Source: Mytilus galloprovincialis
Lineage: Eukaryota; Mollusca; Bivalvia; Mytilida; Mytilidae
Assembly (NCBI RefSeq): GCF_965363235.1
Contig: NC_134844.1
Location: forward strand, 54,866,872-54,930,871
Length of the DNA: 64,000 nt
Direction of reading: 5' to 3'
Part shown: positions 44,376 through 56,219 of the stretch, piece after piece
Layout: every line of letters begins with the position of its first letter
How positions within the stretch are numbered: position 1 is the stretch's first letter
Notes under the pieces: generated by a model
The model's database searches: none
Seen by the model: the letters and a program-made list of their open reading frames with translations, nothing else
Told to the model about the DNA's origin: nothing
Translations under genes and position numbers: made by a program

Positions 44376-44585
44376 TCATTTTAATAGAATAGATTCAGCA
44401 TGAAAATAATTTGAAAATGTATTTCGGATCTCAAGTAAAATCCATCTCTCCTGCTTCACTGAAGATCCAAAACATAATCCACTTCTCATTGCAACCAAAC
44501 AGTCGTTTACGTACAATTCCGAAGCTTTCATATACCGCTTTTTGGAGATTGCCGCCTTAATCTGGAATATGGCCCTCAGCGCCAT
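44376..44585 (-). other. antisense open frame in intron 1, unrecognised
   Basis: Minus-strand ATG at 44585 gives MALRAIFQIKAAISKKRYMK and ASELYVNDCLVAMRSGLCFG. In unit A the same frame (about 34132 down to 33990) is open but stops earlier. Unit C has lost this part of the intron. No family recognised; it could be a stray exon of a captured gene or chance. Confidence 0.25.
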
Positions 44586-44858
44586 GAACTAAATTCTTGT
44601 TTTTGTAAAAAATCACCAGAAAGTTGACTTAAATATGTACATGTATAATGCAGACATTCGATATTGATTTCTGAACTTGACAAGACAACTCTGCACTCGA
44701 GGGGTGAAAAGTGGGGTGGACGTCCCAATAATTCATCTAACGTTAAGTGACAACAACATGATTTGTAAATAACACAGTTTCATTCATTATTTGCATGTAG
44801 AAAAACAAATTAACATTTTAAAACATATAAAATATTGCAAACCTTTTTATTAATTTAG

Positions 44859-45068
44859 GACCACCAGAAGTTCCATGTAGAGATAGATTATAAAGGTATT
44901 TCGGGACACGACTCGCCACTTGACCATGTGTATTCAATCCGTATGACTTAGATGTCAAAGGTTATATTACGGAAGGGGATTTGGAGAAGATATTTGTTTA
45001 TTTCGGTGATGACGTCAACAAACCTGAAATTCTTCATACATTTTTTACAGAATTGGACATAGATGAAG
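44859..45068 (+). pseudogene. EF-hand copy B, exon 2 with one frameshift
   Basis: 210 nt against the expected 211. The only lesion seen is a missing C at about 44935 (CTTGACCATGTG for CTTGACCCATGTG), which shifts the frame at the DPC motif before the first EF loop. All other codons are sound, so this loss is recent, or a sequencing or assembly error. Confidence 0.8.
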
Positions 45069-45851
45069 GTTTGTTATAGAGTTGTCTTTCGGTTGCTGAG
45101 CAATCGGCTAATTATTTACTAACTTCAAACAGAGGTAAAATTGACCTCCTCTTCGTTATGTTGAGTTATCCAAGATTAGCATAGCAACATCACCGCTGCT
45201 TAGGAGTTTAAATCATTCCAAGGGGTTCATACAAGCCAAAGGCATTTCACTCTCCAAACCCTGGGCATGCATCGAGTCCAAATTCTGACCAAACGTGTAT
45301 TTAAACATTAAGCACGGACAAAAAGCCTATACCTTAATTAGGTTTTGATTGAAGAAGTTCAAGTATCAATATTTCCGAATTCCTGTCATCCCTGAATGTT
45401 TTTTACTTTTTGACAGATAACCGGAATCCTCTAGTTTAATCCATATGAATAAATGTCAATACAAATTCCGCCCGCTAACCTACTTTTCTTTTTAATTATA
45501 TTATACATATAGTTTAAAAATCTATTTTACAAATCTTACAAAATCCTTGTAATTTTCCTAATTTTCTAAAGAAAATGAAAATTCTAGAGAGAATCATTTT
45601 CCCACAAATTTTCAATTGATTTTATCTCAAAACCAAGGACACTTTCATGTTTTTTTGCTGCCAATTTGATGTAGTCTTTAAAAGTCAAGCTTGTTATTTT
45701 GAAACAGTGGAGCGAACAGTATTAAGGCGTAAGGCGTTTTTGTCCGTATTGGTCATAACATTTTATTCGAAAAGAACGTAAAAAATCACTATTTTTATTC
45801 TTTAACAATTTTCCCTTGAACTCATGCTTTTTTTTTTGTACATACTTGTAG

Positions 45852-45976
45852 ACAAAATGGTGACAAAAGAGGAATTCGAGCTTAAGAAGAAAGATGTCAT
45901 AACCGAAGAAAGCTGCAGTATAATAAAGGACAAAGATGCAATGGTTGCTGAACAGAACATGACATTGTTGAAATGA
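45852..45976 (+). pseudogene. EF-hand copy B, exon 3
   Basis: 125 nt, intact, ending TGA at 45974-45976. It differs from C by EFEL for EFDL. Introns 1 and 2 of copy B are 1390 and 783 bp. Confidence 0.8.
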
Positions 45977-46754
45977 TTTTGACTTTTTACATTTTCCCCT
46001 CAAGCCCAGATCTTATAGCTAATGCAAACTGCTCTCACAAACAACGCACTGAATTCCAAATGGTTCAAATTGTGATACGAACGCTTCGATTATAATTGCA
46101 TTGCCTTGCATTTCTCTTGAATTATTTAAATTTGTATGTATCTTCTTCTTACGGCAATTTATATTTTCATCAAACTTATATATTGTGTTGTCTTTTCTCA
46201 GTATATTTACTTGACAGAGCATATAAGTATAAGCATTTCTTACACCTGTATGTCACTATTTTTTAAATGGACGAATTCAAATATTAAACTTTCATCTGAA
46301 TTATTATTTTTTTTTATGAATCTTTTGATGAATCTGCAAAACAAGTTTTCTTTTGGTGCAAATTAGAATGTGGACTTGTACTAACAACATATGAAAAATG
46401 TACGTAAATGTATTTTTGGAACGGGTAACTATGGGTTGAAATATGAGATTTTGAGAGTAAGAATACAAAAAATTGGAAATGAAGAAAAATCATTATTTAT
46501 AGTTACATAGTTTATATAAACTGTATGAAGACATAACAATTATCTTGTGTATCTATTGTGTGTCCGCTCGTAATTAGTGTGACCATTAAGATAATTTTGG
46601 GGTGAAAGACATGTGTTCACCTGTCAAAAAAATGTTACCAGATTATGCATCATTCAACATATCAAAATTGAACTAATACTCGTAGCTTCTTGTGCAGTTT
46701 AAAGGTTGAAAAATTGAACGTATGTCGACCTCAAGATGTCACCTTTAGGGTTGC

Positions 46755-47070
46755 TGTTGGTTTAATATTCCACAACTTAAATACCTTGATAAAAATACTC
46801 TACCATAGAAAGAATTACTTCAATGTACAAAAATCTTCTACTGTCTTGGAACTTACCAGCGATATAGCGATCTACCCATTCTAAAGAATCTGAAAAAAAT
46901 ATTTCAATGATACACATAATGGATAAAGTCATGTCAGATTTGGGATTTTTTGTCAGATGTGCGGACTCCTTTGTTTTTGTCCTACGATACATGTTCATAG
47001 AAGACTTAAATACCTCATCAAAAGTCAATACCAAAATTTAATCAATTTTTAGATGTTTTTCATATGAATT
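46755..47070. other. segment present in B and C, deleted in A
   Basis: Matches 57886-58245 of unit C and is missing from A at about 36340. On the minus strand it holds TTTTTTTCAG and, 37 nt on, CGCTG|GTAAGTTCC around a peptide SLEWVDRYIA. This looks like a tiny exon, but no neighbours are known. A frame 46777-47034 covers it. Confidence 0.3.
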
Positions 47071-47629
47071 GAGACCCCAAATAATGTCAATACTAAATAT
47101 AATGTAAAAGTCCTAGTCGGCCTTTCACCTACATTTAAAGAAAAGAAAATATATCAAAAAGGAGTCCCATAACCTATTAATATTTCAGCTTATTTTGCTC
47201 CCAAAATGTTGCTTTTCTGACCTATAGCATCAATTAAGGAATTCTAGACTTTTTAAATTCCGCTCTACTACATTCTTAATTAAGTGTTGTGTTACATCTT
47301 TGTGTAACATCTTTTGGCGGAACAATTACAATTGACCCAACGAGGTTTGGAACCACATAGCGTAGTTGTTGGTTGTCGTTGTCGTAAACTTTTTGTATTC
47401 CAAAGCTACAAAAATGAGCAAACAGAAACTGATTGCGATATAGGAAAAAAATGAATATAAACGAGCATTTTTAACAGCTGAGCGATTCAGGCCCGTAGGA
47501 TGCTATTTTTTCCTTTTATCTGTCTAACTCACATTACCCTAGAGAAACTTCTGCCTGTCTTTCTTTAGGATACCTATCATATTTGCTAGATCTTCGCATG
47601 AAACATATATATATGCGTTATTTAAAAAA

Positions 47630-47875
47630 AAAATTGTCCAGGTTAAAAGAGAGACGAAAGATACCATAGGGACATCCAAACTTGTAAGTCGAAAATTAAC
47701 AAAAAAAGCCATGGAAAAAAAAGGAGGGAAAGAGACCAAAAGACAAACAGTATAGAAAACTGAGCATAAAAACCTAAAGACTAGGCAACTGCATAAACCA
47801 GCATTATCCGGGAGGATATCGGTCGCTACGGAAGAGTAAGCAGATCTTGCTCCACACTTATTATGAGTAATATGA
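47630..47875 (-). repeat. dispersed repeat R6 (unit B)
   Basis: Same as 36770-37020. Copies in A, B and C share position and orientation. Confidence 0.75.
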
Positions 47876-48420
47876 TATCTATATTTGGTATTAGTGTTCC
47901 TTGTCTATGTCATTGTCAGTTTATTTTCTAATCTATGAGTTTGACTGTCCCTCTGGTATCTTTCGACCCTCTGTTTGAAGGTCTACATATCTGACAAACA
48001 GGGGTCACCTGACCTCGACCTCATTTAATGAAACAGTGATCGAGGTTACTGAGTTTACATTGTTAAGTCTGTATCTACTATACAATAAGCCACACGTCAA
48101 CTATATTTGGTGTATGGAATGGTTGTAATGTGTACATGTCCAACTTGTAGGTTTGCTGACCTTATTAATAACCTCATTTTCACGGTTCATTGGACAATTT
48201 TTAGTTTTTGTGGCTTGGTTTACTTCTCAGATACTGTGAGCAATAAGTCCACTGCGATTTGTTTATGGAATAATGATTGTAAGATGTACATGTCTGTCTT
48301 GCAATTTTCATATGAACTTGACCTCATTTTAATGTTTCATTAGTCAATGTTAAGTTTTCATCGTTTTGCCAGTTTATCAGAAACTATAAGCAATAGGTAC
48401 GTATCTGTATAAATATCTGA
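47876..48420 (+). repeat. dispersed repeat R8 with two internal copies (unit B)
   Basis: GGAATGGTTGTAATGTGTAC with CTTATTAATAACCTCATTTTC (about 48115-48195) and GGAATAATGATTGTAAGATG with GAACTTGACCTCATTTTAATG (about 48265-48340) are two versions of one 150-bp motif. I recognise it as a common bivalve repeat. Frames over it are shadows. Confidence 0.75.
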
Positions 48421-48759
48421 ATTTGTTTAATTCGCGTAGTAATCTTTATGATATATAAAAGAAAATGGCCGGTGAATTATCAGTGATTAACTCAACAAAC
48501 ATTTTTAAACACGCAAACAACGAATAATTTGTACAAAATGAAAATTTCTCAAAATTCTCTTCAGATTTTTTTTCCTCGAGATGAAGTGCCATGTGTCCTC
48601 ATATAATATACCAAATTGTAAAACAAACTGATGCATTCATGACTTCACAATAACAGAGATTTAAGCTGCATTTCATACAAAGCCATCATGTGTATCAATA
48701 AACAATTCTTATCACTTAATCAGAGGCATATACACTCATCTTCTTCTTTTTTTTTCTAG

Positions 48760-49104
48760 CTAGGGAATCGAAATCGAAAAATGAATGTGATTGGTTCCGA
48801 GTGAAAACTTTACGCAGTGTTGGGTAACACAAAAAATTATCTCAGGCAACGCTCGCAATATTTTACAATTAAGATTATGTACAACTTTGTTTCTCTTAGT
48901 TTTTTTTCAAAGAACGCCTTTAAGGCAGCCCTTAATCAATCAACTGTGTTGGTCGATGATACTGATGTTGGTAGATTATTTCAATCCCTGATGGTCCTTG
49001 GAAAGAATTATTGGCAATATGCATCTGTACTGGCTCTGTCATCGCAGAAGCGTTTAAACAGCAGTCACATGTTTAGTGTTGGTAAAAAAGAAGATTTGGT
49101 ATGA
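48760..49104 (+). other. small conserved frame, copy B
   Basis: Counterpart of 37540-37881, open over 48817-49104, 95 codons, differing at a few residues. See that entry for the reading and the doubts. Confidence 0.3.
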
Positions 49105-49520
49105 TGGCCAATGAGACAATTCTCCACAAGAGACCAAATAACACAGAAGTTAACAACTATAGGTCACCGTACGGCCTTCAATAAGGAACAAAGCACATAC
49201 CGCATAGTCAGCTATAATAGGCCCCGAAATGAAAATGTAAAACAACTCAAACGAGAAAACTAACGGCTTAATTTATTTACAAAAAAAAAACGAAAAAACA
49301 AATATGTAACACATAAACAAACGACAACCACTGAATTGCAGGCTTCTGACTTGGGACGGGCACAAACATACAGAATGTTGTGGGGTTAAATATGTTAGCG
49401 GGACGGCAACCCTCCCCTAACCTGTCTTTTTCGTACAGATGCAGTGGTGTAACAGTACAATATAAAAACGAACTATGAAAATCAGTTGAAAAAGGATTAA
49501 CTCATCAAATTGATAAAAAT
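49090..49520 (-). repeat. dispersed repeat R1, inverted (unit B)
   Basis: Same site as in A and C. At about 49423-49441 the usual CCTGGGACAGTGG is replaced by CCTGTCTTTTTCGTACAGATGC, a small local rearrangement found only in B. Confidence 0.85.
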
Positions 49521-51910
49521 ACAAATACTGCACACACAAGTGGACATGGCCAGGTACTTGTACATCCTAACAAAAAAAAAAAAAAAAAACATTAAGTACA
49601 GATCTGAGAGTACTTGCAGTTACTGACAGCTAGTTAAAAGCCACTAAAAACTAATAAAAAAAAATCATGCATCAAGTACAAAAGTTGTTGTCCGCAAATC
49701 TTGACGCTCTTTTGCTGTACCTGCTCTATTGACTTAGTTTTATTTTGGTTAGTTGAGTCCCATACTGTACATGTTATTTCACACAAGGTCTTACCATGGA
49801 CCATATGCAGCTGCTTTTAAAGGTTGCATTCACCATCTTTGATCACCCTTTAAAATACCATATTTCCAACAATATTTGTGATTTTTTTAACATTAAATCG
49901 TCATAACAGTTTTTTGTTTGTTTCACTTTTCTCGGCTGCGTATAAACCTTTTTCACAACCTACGCTCGACCTTTCAAAAATCCTAGCACGAGTGCTGAAT
50001 TAGTTAAATATATGAATACGAATATAGAGATGGAAGGATGTTTATACGTTTGAATGAGAAAGATAGGTTGAAATATAAGTATAATACACTCAAAGTTTAC
50101 AGGTTGCTCGCTCCATCTTTTGATCACTGCCTAAAACATAATGTATTTCTTACGACTTATGTGATTTTTTAAAACAATTTTATTGTTTTGCAGCTTAAGA
50201 ATAATTGTTGTGGCATTGCAACTTTGTTGCAGAAAGAAGGTAGTAACAACACTTACAAAGGTCAGTTATAGTGGTAGGAATATTGTCAACTTGTAATTCC
50301 TTAAATGACACTGTAAGACCTGTGTTTATTTTGATTCGTCTAAATACGAACTCACGTGTAGTCAGAAAATAAGCATCCTTTCTGCATAGTAAAGTGTTTA
50401 TTGAATAAATGCACATTTTTACCCATATAGGTTGAAGGCATACATAAATCAACATAATAATTTTACAAAACATCATACAAAAAAAAAAAAAAAAACCCCA
50501 ACATCAGAACAAAACATTATTTACATGATAAAGAACCTTGCATCAACTATTAGAGAAGTCTGTAGGTGGCTAGTTGAAAGATCCAAATGTTGTCCTGATC
50601 TTCATACTTTTTTCCAATGACAACACAATGAGTATTCAAAATCTTCACCCTGGCCAACCAACAAAGAAGAATCTACCTGCTAGTTTTATTTGGTGGTTTC
50701 GTGGTAGGTTGATATGAGTGTAGGATATTTTGATTTTGATCGTATGAAAAATCAAACCGAATACTTGAAAATAGGTATTTACTGCTGCTTTGTTAGGTAT
50801 GCATCATTCAGGAGTAAGACCATAGAAAACTCGCCAAAGAGTCGGAGAGTCAGAAGTATGCACAAAGACACTATGTTTATCGTTAAATAATGTATTTTAA
50901 CCTTTAGATGTACTTTGGTCTGCTTGTCTTGTTAGGTCTTGCTGATGTTTTCCCCAACTTTACATTCATATACTCAACATGTACTGTAGCTACATGTAGT
51001 ATCAATATTTATTCATTATTTCTTTACTTCATTTTTCAGTTTCTTACTATCACTAATAACATTACAAATGCAACGAAAATAATGGAATGAACCTTAACAG
51101 AAACAAAAGATCTGCAAAATGTTTAAAAGAATACATTATCATTCATCTTATTGCTTTGAATGTTGCTACCTTTGTTTTATAAGTTTCCTCCATCAATAAA
51201 ACTGACCGCCACGAAATAGAACAATGGTGGTCAAGTTGAAAGTGGCTTTAAACATGAATCAGTCAATCAAATTCATTAGAAAAATCAGTTCCAGCACTTC
51301 GGACTGATATTTTCTCGACGTGGATTCGTAGATCCTTAATAAGTAGTATTCATAAGAAAAATCAGTTTTGACAGTTGTAGGAATTATGATATATATGTCT
51401 AAAATAAATGATTTTTTTTTGTATCAAATTTTATAATTCTTGATGGGAGGAAAACGTTCCTTCTTGCTTGAGCCTGTTTTTCAAAAATAGATACTTCTAA
51501 ATAGTAATAAATATAATACTTATTTGACCTATTTTGACCTATAGTTGTATCTCTTTACTTATTCAAAAACACGGGTCCCTGCCGAAAAAGAAGAACATAA
51601 TTTCTAGAAATCCAAAGCCTAGTTATATCTCAAATATGCTTTCCCAAAATGTATTAACAACTTATTTATAGTATTTAAAAAATGGCTGGTGTAAATATTC
51701 TAGTATATTTTTTTAAAAGGAAATCAAATAATAATACTAAAAAAGAAACATGACATAGCAAGGACACATTCAAAACTATAGATAGATGACATCACGGTGG
51801 GTAGAAAAAAAGACAAAAAGACAAATGAACAGTTAATAAAACACTTTTAATAATAAAACAAACCAAACAAAACTGCAATAATATTGACTACCTTGAGCGG
51901 CTTAATAAGC

Positions 51911-52375
51911 CTATGTACCCTGTGAACAAAATATCAAGGCAGAATTGTGGTATGGGTTCTCCTGCCATATATGGTTGTAAAATAGCAGAACATATTCGGC
52001 GTTTTGCATTTGCGCTGATTTTTTTTTTAATTTGCGCCGATTTTTTTCTATTCTCTGTGGAAAAGCATCCATAATTGCGTTATTCATTGCTTGTTCAAAG
52101 TGAATATGCATATAACCTCGGCCACAAAGGAAAGATGTTTTTGACGGAAGAGATCGCAAATTATTTGCATATCACTTCATAATACTGTTCATCTTTCGCT
52201 GGTAATAAAATGGCGTAAATATGAGGTACGTAGTTTCCATTTTTACATCTGTGTAAAGTATATAACTGATAAAAGTATGTCGGACAGCACTTAAACGGTC
52301 CATCTATAAATATTGCAGACATATCATTACAAATACATTTTAGTTGAGGTGTGTAGACAAAATGAGTATACCTTT
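51911..52375 (-). pseudogene. MULE-type transposase fragment (unit B)
   Basis: Counterpart of 41231-41738. The first catalytic block here reads FIDGPFKCCPTYF, nearer the family consensus than A's DGPLK. The same stop and frame break occur near 52155, so they predate the unit duplication. The lower block has HIHFEQAMNNAIMDAFPQRI, where A has HIHFEPVMHNAIMDALPQRI. Confidence 0.65.
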
Positions 52376-52769
52376 ACACGATCGTTTCCCTTGACCTTCA
52401 GATGTGTATGGCCAGTATTTAGCTCACCTATATTAAACTGTAAATGCAATTAGAAGCAATTATAAAATCGGCGCAAATGAAAAAATAAAATCGGTGCAAA
52501 AAAAAAAAAATTTTGATTCGTCGCAAATGTCATACGCTCAACACAATATGTCTACAATTTCATTTAGGTTAGCAAATTTCGATGCAAGAATCAAACTTTC
52601 TAAAGGAAACTTTCAATTAAAAGTGAACAAATCTATGTGATATTTTATTATTGTCACTCATCTTTTTACCAAAGCAGAAAATGTTTTTTCGATTTAAATT
52701 GTTTTGAACTTCAAGGAACTCGGAAAAGTAAAATTCATAAAGGAATCTTCAGAATATTTATTTATGTTA

Positions 52770-53628
52770 TGCTATAGCAGGAACGTACAGTGACTTCTCA
52801 TTTTCTTTTGATATTCCGAAAGCATTTTATAAGAGCTATCATCTCATATTTTATTTCAAAATTCAATCATTTATTTTACCTTCTTTTCACATTATCATGT
52901 CTTTTCTCTGATTAATCCGTGTAAAGTGTGTTACTTTTCACAAATTAATCTGGAAAACTAGCTATGTGACCTATCATCTTTATTATATTTTTAAATCTTT
53001 AAAAATATCTATTTCATTTTGGCACACTTGTGAAAAAATTCGATCATTTTTTGTACTGTTTATCAGGACACCCCAGTATAACAAAATTGCTATTCGGGCT
53101 TGACAGGATATATGGGCTCATATTCTAATGACGATTCCCAATAACATATACTATTTTAATTTTCGGAAAATACTGATCGGACATGAGTTTTCTGAGTTTA
53201 GCAGGGAAAAAAACGTACAGTGACTTCTCATTTTTTTTTGATATTCCGAAAGCATTTTATTAGAGCTATCTTCTCATATTTTATTTCAAAATTCAATCAT
53301 TTATTTTACCTTCTATTTACATTATCATGTCTTTTCTCTGATTAATCCGTGTTAAGTGTGTTATTTTTTCACAAATTAAGCTGGAAAACAAGCTATGTGA
53401 CCTATCATCTTTATTATATTTTTAAATCTTTAAAAATATATATTTCATTTTGACAAACTTGTGAAAAAAATCGATCATTTTTTGTACTGGTTATCAGGAC
53501 ACCCCAGTATAACAAAATTGCTATTCGGGATTGACAGGATATATGGGCTCATATTCCCTGTGACGATTCATAATCACATATACTATTTTAGTTTTCGGAA
53601 AATACTGATAGAACATGAGTTTTCTGAA
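52770..53628 (+). repeat. 430-bp tandem duplication (unit B only)
   Basis: ACGTACAGTGACTTCTCA occurs at 52783 and again at 53213, and the whole 430 bp up to ACATGAGTTTTCTGA is duplicated with a few changes. The second copy extends into an open frame (53461-53892) with GHPSITKLLFGIDRIYGLIF, whose equivalent in the first copy is broken. I do not recognise it. Unit A has only about 100 bp of this segment. Confidence 0.75.
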
Positions 53629-54185
53629 ACAGTTGTTAATAATCACATGATAAATTCAAAACATATCGTGAGAAAAATAACATTTCTTAAAATTGAAAAA
53701 AAATCCCCTTTTGCTTTTTTCATCATGTTTTTTTTTCAACTTAAGAAAGGCACTTTGTATTTTCCTGACTATAAGTTTCTTTATTCAAGTGGCCATCATA
53801 GTCAATGCGTCTTCCTGGTCAAAAGATCTACTCATCCAGGAAGTTTCAATACTATAAAGGACAGGACCACCAGTATAGACTCACACTATTAGTGGATTGT
53901 AATTTGAAGAGAAATTAAAAAAGTAAGTATTTGTTTTTCTTTTTCTTTCTGTGATTTAAATCTACCAATCAGTAATATAATAAAATAAAAAAGACGTTTT
54001 AAAGTTCTTGATAAATGTTGTTGCCTTGCTAAATACACTGACGCTAAAAATCCATAGTTTGTTAAAGAAACGTTTTCGCAAAAGAGATTGCATCAACTTT
54101 TAATTCAATATTCTATTTAAGTCTCGTCTCTCAATAACAAATAATACAAAATTACATTAATAAAATTCAGAATGAAAATAAAGAT

Positions 54186-54196
54186 ATATAAAGACT
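54186..54196 (+). promoter_or_regulatory. TATA box of EF-hand copy C (variant)
   Basis: TATATAAAGAC followed by TTCAACCGACTCAATAAAAA matches the TATA region of A and B. It is about 670 bp from the ATG because R4 and other DNA have come between. Confidence 0.45.
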
Positions 54197-54414
54197 TCAA
54201 CCGACTCAATAAAAAAAATGATTCACATTTAATTAATTGGGATTATCTCGGAAATTGTATACTTTTTCAATACTGATATGCAGTACAACGGGTAATTTAT
54301 GGATAAAAAATTTCATCAGAACACAAAAATATCGCACATAACATACAATTCGCCTTTATGGAAAATGATATCAAAACATAAGGAAATATAATTATAAGCG
54401 TCAAATACATAAAG

Positions 54415-54600
54415 GAAAAAGAAAAATCACAAAAAAATGAACTCCGCAGGAAAAATTCAAAATGGAAAGTACTTAATCAAATGGCAAAATCAAAAGATAA
54501 AACACATCAAACGAATGGATAACAACTGTCATATTCCTGACTTGGTACTGGCATTTTCATATGTTGAAAATGGTGGATTGAACTTGGTTTTATACACATC
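54415..54600 (+). repeat. dispersed repeat R4 in the promoter or leader of copy C
   Basis: GAACTCCGCAGGAAAAATTC, GGAAAGTACTTAATCAAATGG, CATCAAACGAATGGATAAC, CATATTCCTGACTTGGTACTG and AAATGGTGGATTGAACTTGG. It is absent at this place in A and B. Confidence 0.75.
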
Positions 54601-54854
54601 TTGTTTTTAAAAATATAAAAAAAAAACAGATAAAAGTGGGTGGATTGAATGAATTCTTTATTTGCAAGAAGCATATACATGCTATGGCAAACGAAAAAAT
54701 ATATACAATACATGACAAACAAACGACAGTAGTTACAGAGTATATAATAATATTAAGACAATATATTACGTGATCTTATTTTCCAAACTGCAATTAAATA
54801 ATTGCTTAGTTTGTTACTGTAGATTTTTTTAAAATTACATTTATACACCTATAG

Positions 54855-55034
54855 ATGATGTTGAACCTGATCCGTACCATTGCCGTTTGTTTGATGATGC
54901 TTCACGTTAGCGAAGGATGTTTTAGACATGACATTAATGATCGACAATCAGTCCGTGGCACACTGGAACCTCTCGGTGGAAGCAATTATAAAGTTAGTTT
55001 GGGATGGAATATGGATTTCAAACGACATGCACAG
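54855..55034 (+). CDS. secreted EF-hand protein, copy C, exon 1
   Basis: ATG at 54855, 60 codons, ending CATGCACAG|GTAAGA (phase 0). Residues 1 to about 20 (MMLNLIRTIAVCLMMLHVSE) are a signal peptide. Then come GCFRHDINDRQSVRGTLEPL and FKRHAQ. In A, B and the minus-strand paralogue the dibasic site is RFKR; here it is DFKR, so the furin consensus is weakened. With exons at 56009-56219 and 57016-57140 it makes an open 171-residue protein, the only complete copy in the window. AG stands directly before the ATG, so a 5'UTR intron is possible. The cellular role is not known to me: the sequence shows only secretion, Ca-binding motifs and three conserved Cys outside the leader. Confidence 0.85.
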
Positions 55035-56008
55035 GTAAGATTAAGGGAAGATATTTACCCCCGCCCCCTGAACAATAAACAGCAAGCCTTGCTGTAAATC
55101 GCCAAGAGTCTATATAAATTATGAATAGACTTATTTAAAAGAGCTTACAAACAATCTGTCAATTTGACAACTACTAGATCTTAACTCGGAATACCCCAAC
55201 AATTAACATTACTTTATTATCGTACCGGTCGCAATTTTGGCGTTTGCTTTATTTTCGCATGTTTAATTTTGACATTTTCATTTGGGGCACCAATTGCAAA
55301 TGAACCAAACTAAAACTACAATAAAAAAAAAACAATTTACGGTAACTGCATGCAAGTTATATTTGCATGAACAGAATGTACTCACAGAACACACAACACA
55401 CTGCAAATACACAAACGAAACCAAACAGGCTTCATAAAATTAAACGAAAAGCATACATAACTCCCTAATATAACACCTTTCACCCTTAAACCGACATATT
55501 TAAGTCAACATAAGACCTTCAACAGTTATCAAGCGTGCATGATGATCTGGTATGAACACTTGTTAATTTATTTAAGTGATAATGTATGGTCCTCAAAATT
55601 TTTAATTGTGATTCCTCTTTGAACACAGTCTGTTTTTTACCTTCCTCATGTTTATGACTTTGTTACCATTTTCATGTTGTTAAAAAGAGTGTGAAAGAGT
55701 ATACCTTTTAATCTTTTCCGGTAATATTTCAGAAGTTAAATGTTAGTATGTCTTTTTAAATTCGCCTTTAAAATATTGTCCCTATTGGATAGTGGATTGG
55801 GATACCGGCCGATGAAATATTAATAAAACATAAAATTTTGAAAAATCTAGAGGTAAGAAAAAACTGTTAACACAAAATGGCTTTGAAATTATATAGTGGT
55901 ACGCACATTATTTCTCTCTATTTATTTTAATTCATTTACGTGCTTTTTAGAAAAAACAAATTAACTATCAAAATATGTAAAATATTACAAATCTTTCAAT
56001 TAATTTAG

Positions 56009-56219
56009 GACCACCAGATGTTCCATGTAGATATAGATTATAAAGGTATTTCTGGACGCGACACGCCACTTGACCCATGTGTATTCAATCCGTATGACTT
56101 GGATGTCAAAGGTTATATTACGAAAGGGGATTTGGAGAAGATTTTCGTTTATTTCGGTGATGAAGTCAACACACCTGAAATTCTTCACACATTTTTTACA
56201 GAACTGGACATAGATGAAG
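56009..56219 (+). CDS. secreted EF-hand protein, copy C, exon 2 (first EF-hand)
   Basis: TTTAG|GACCACCAG to GATGAAG|GTTTGT, 211 nt, phase 0 in and phase 1 out. It encodes residues 61-130: FHVDIDYKGISGRDTPLDPC, then VFNPYDLDVKGYITKGDLEK. The first EF loop (90-101) is D-L-D-V-K-G-Y-I-T-K-G-D: Asp at 1, 3 and 12, Gly at 6, Ile at 8, but Lys at 5, so calcium affinity may be low. It is followed by an EF-like helix (IFVYFGDEVNTPEILHTFFT) and the first four residues of the second loop (D-I-D-E). No stop or shift is seen, unlike A and B. Confidence 0.85.

Larger units (their letters stand above)
42525..54160 (+). repeat. tandem segmental duplication, unit B
   Basis: Same order as unit A. It keeps segments lost from A (46755-47070, about 47455-47570 and 47868-48247) and has a 430-bp internal duplication near its distal end (52770-53628). 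Confidence 0.85.

Noticed and set aside
48107..48343. Similar frames at 48107-48343 and 59274-59510
   Set aside because: They cover repeat R8, which is abundant in bivalve genomes and non-coding as far as I know.
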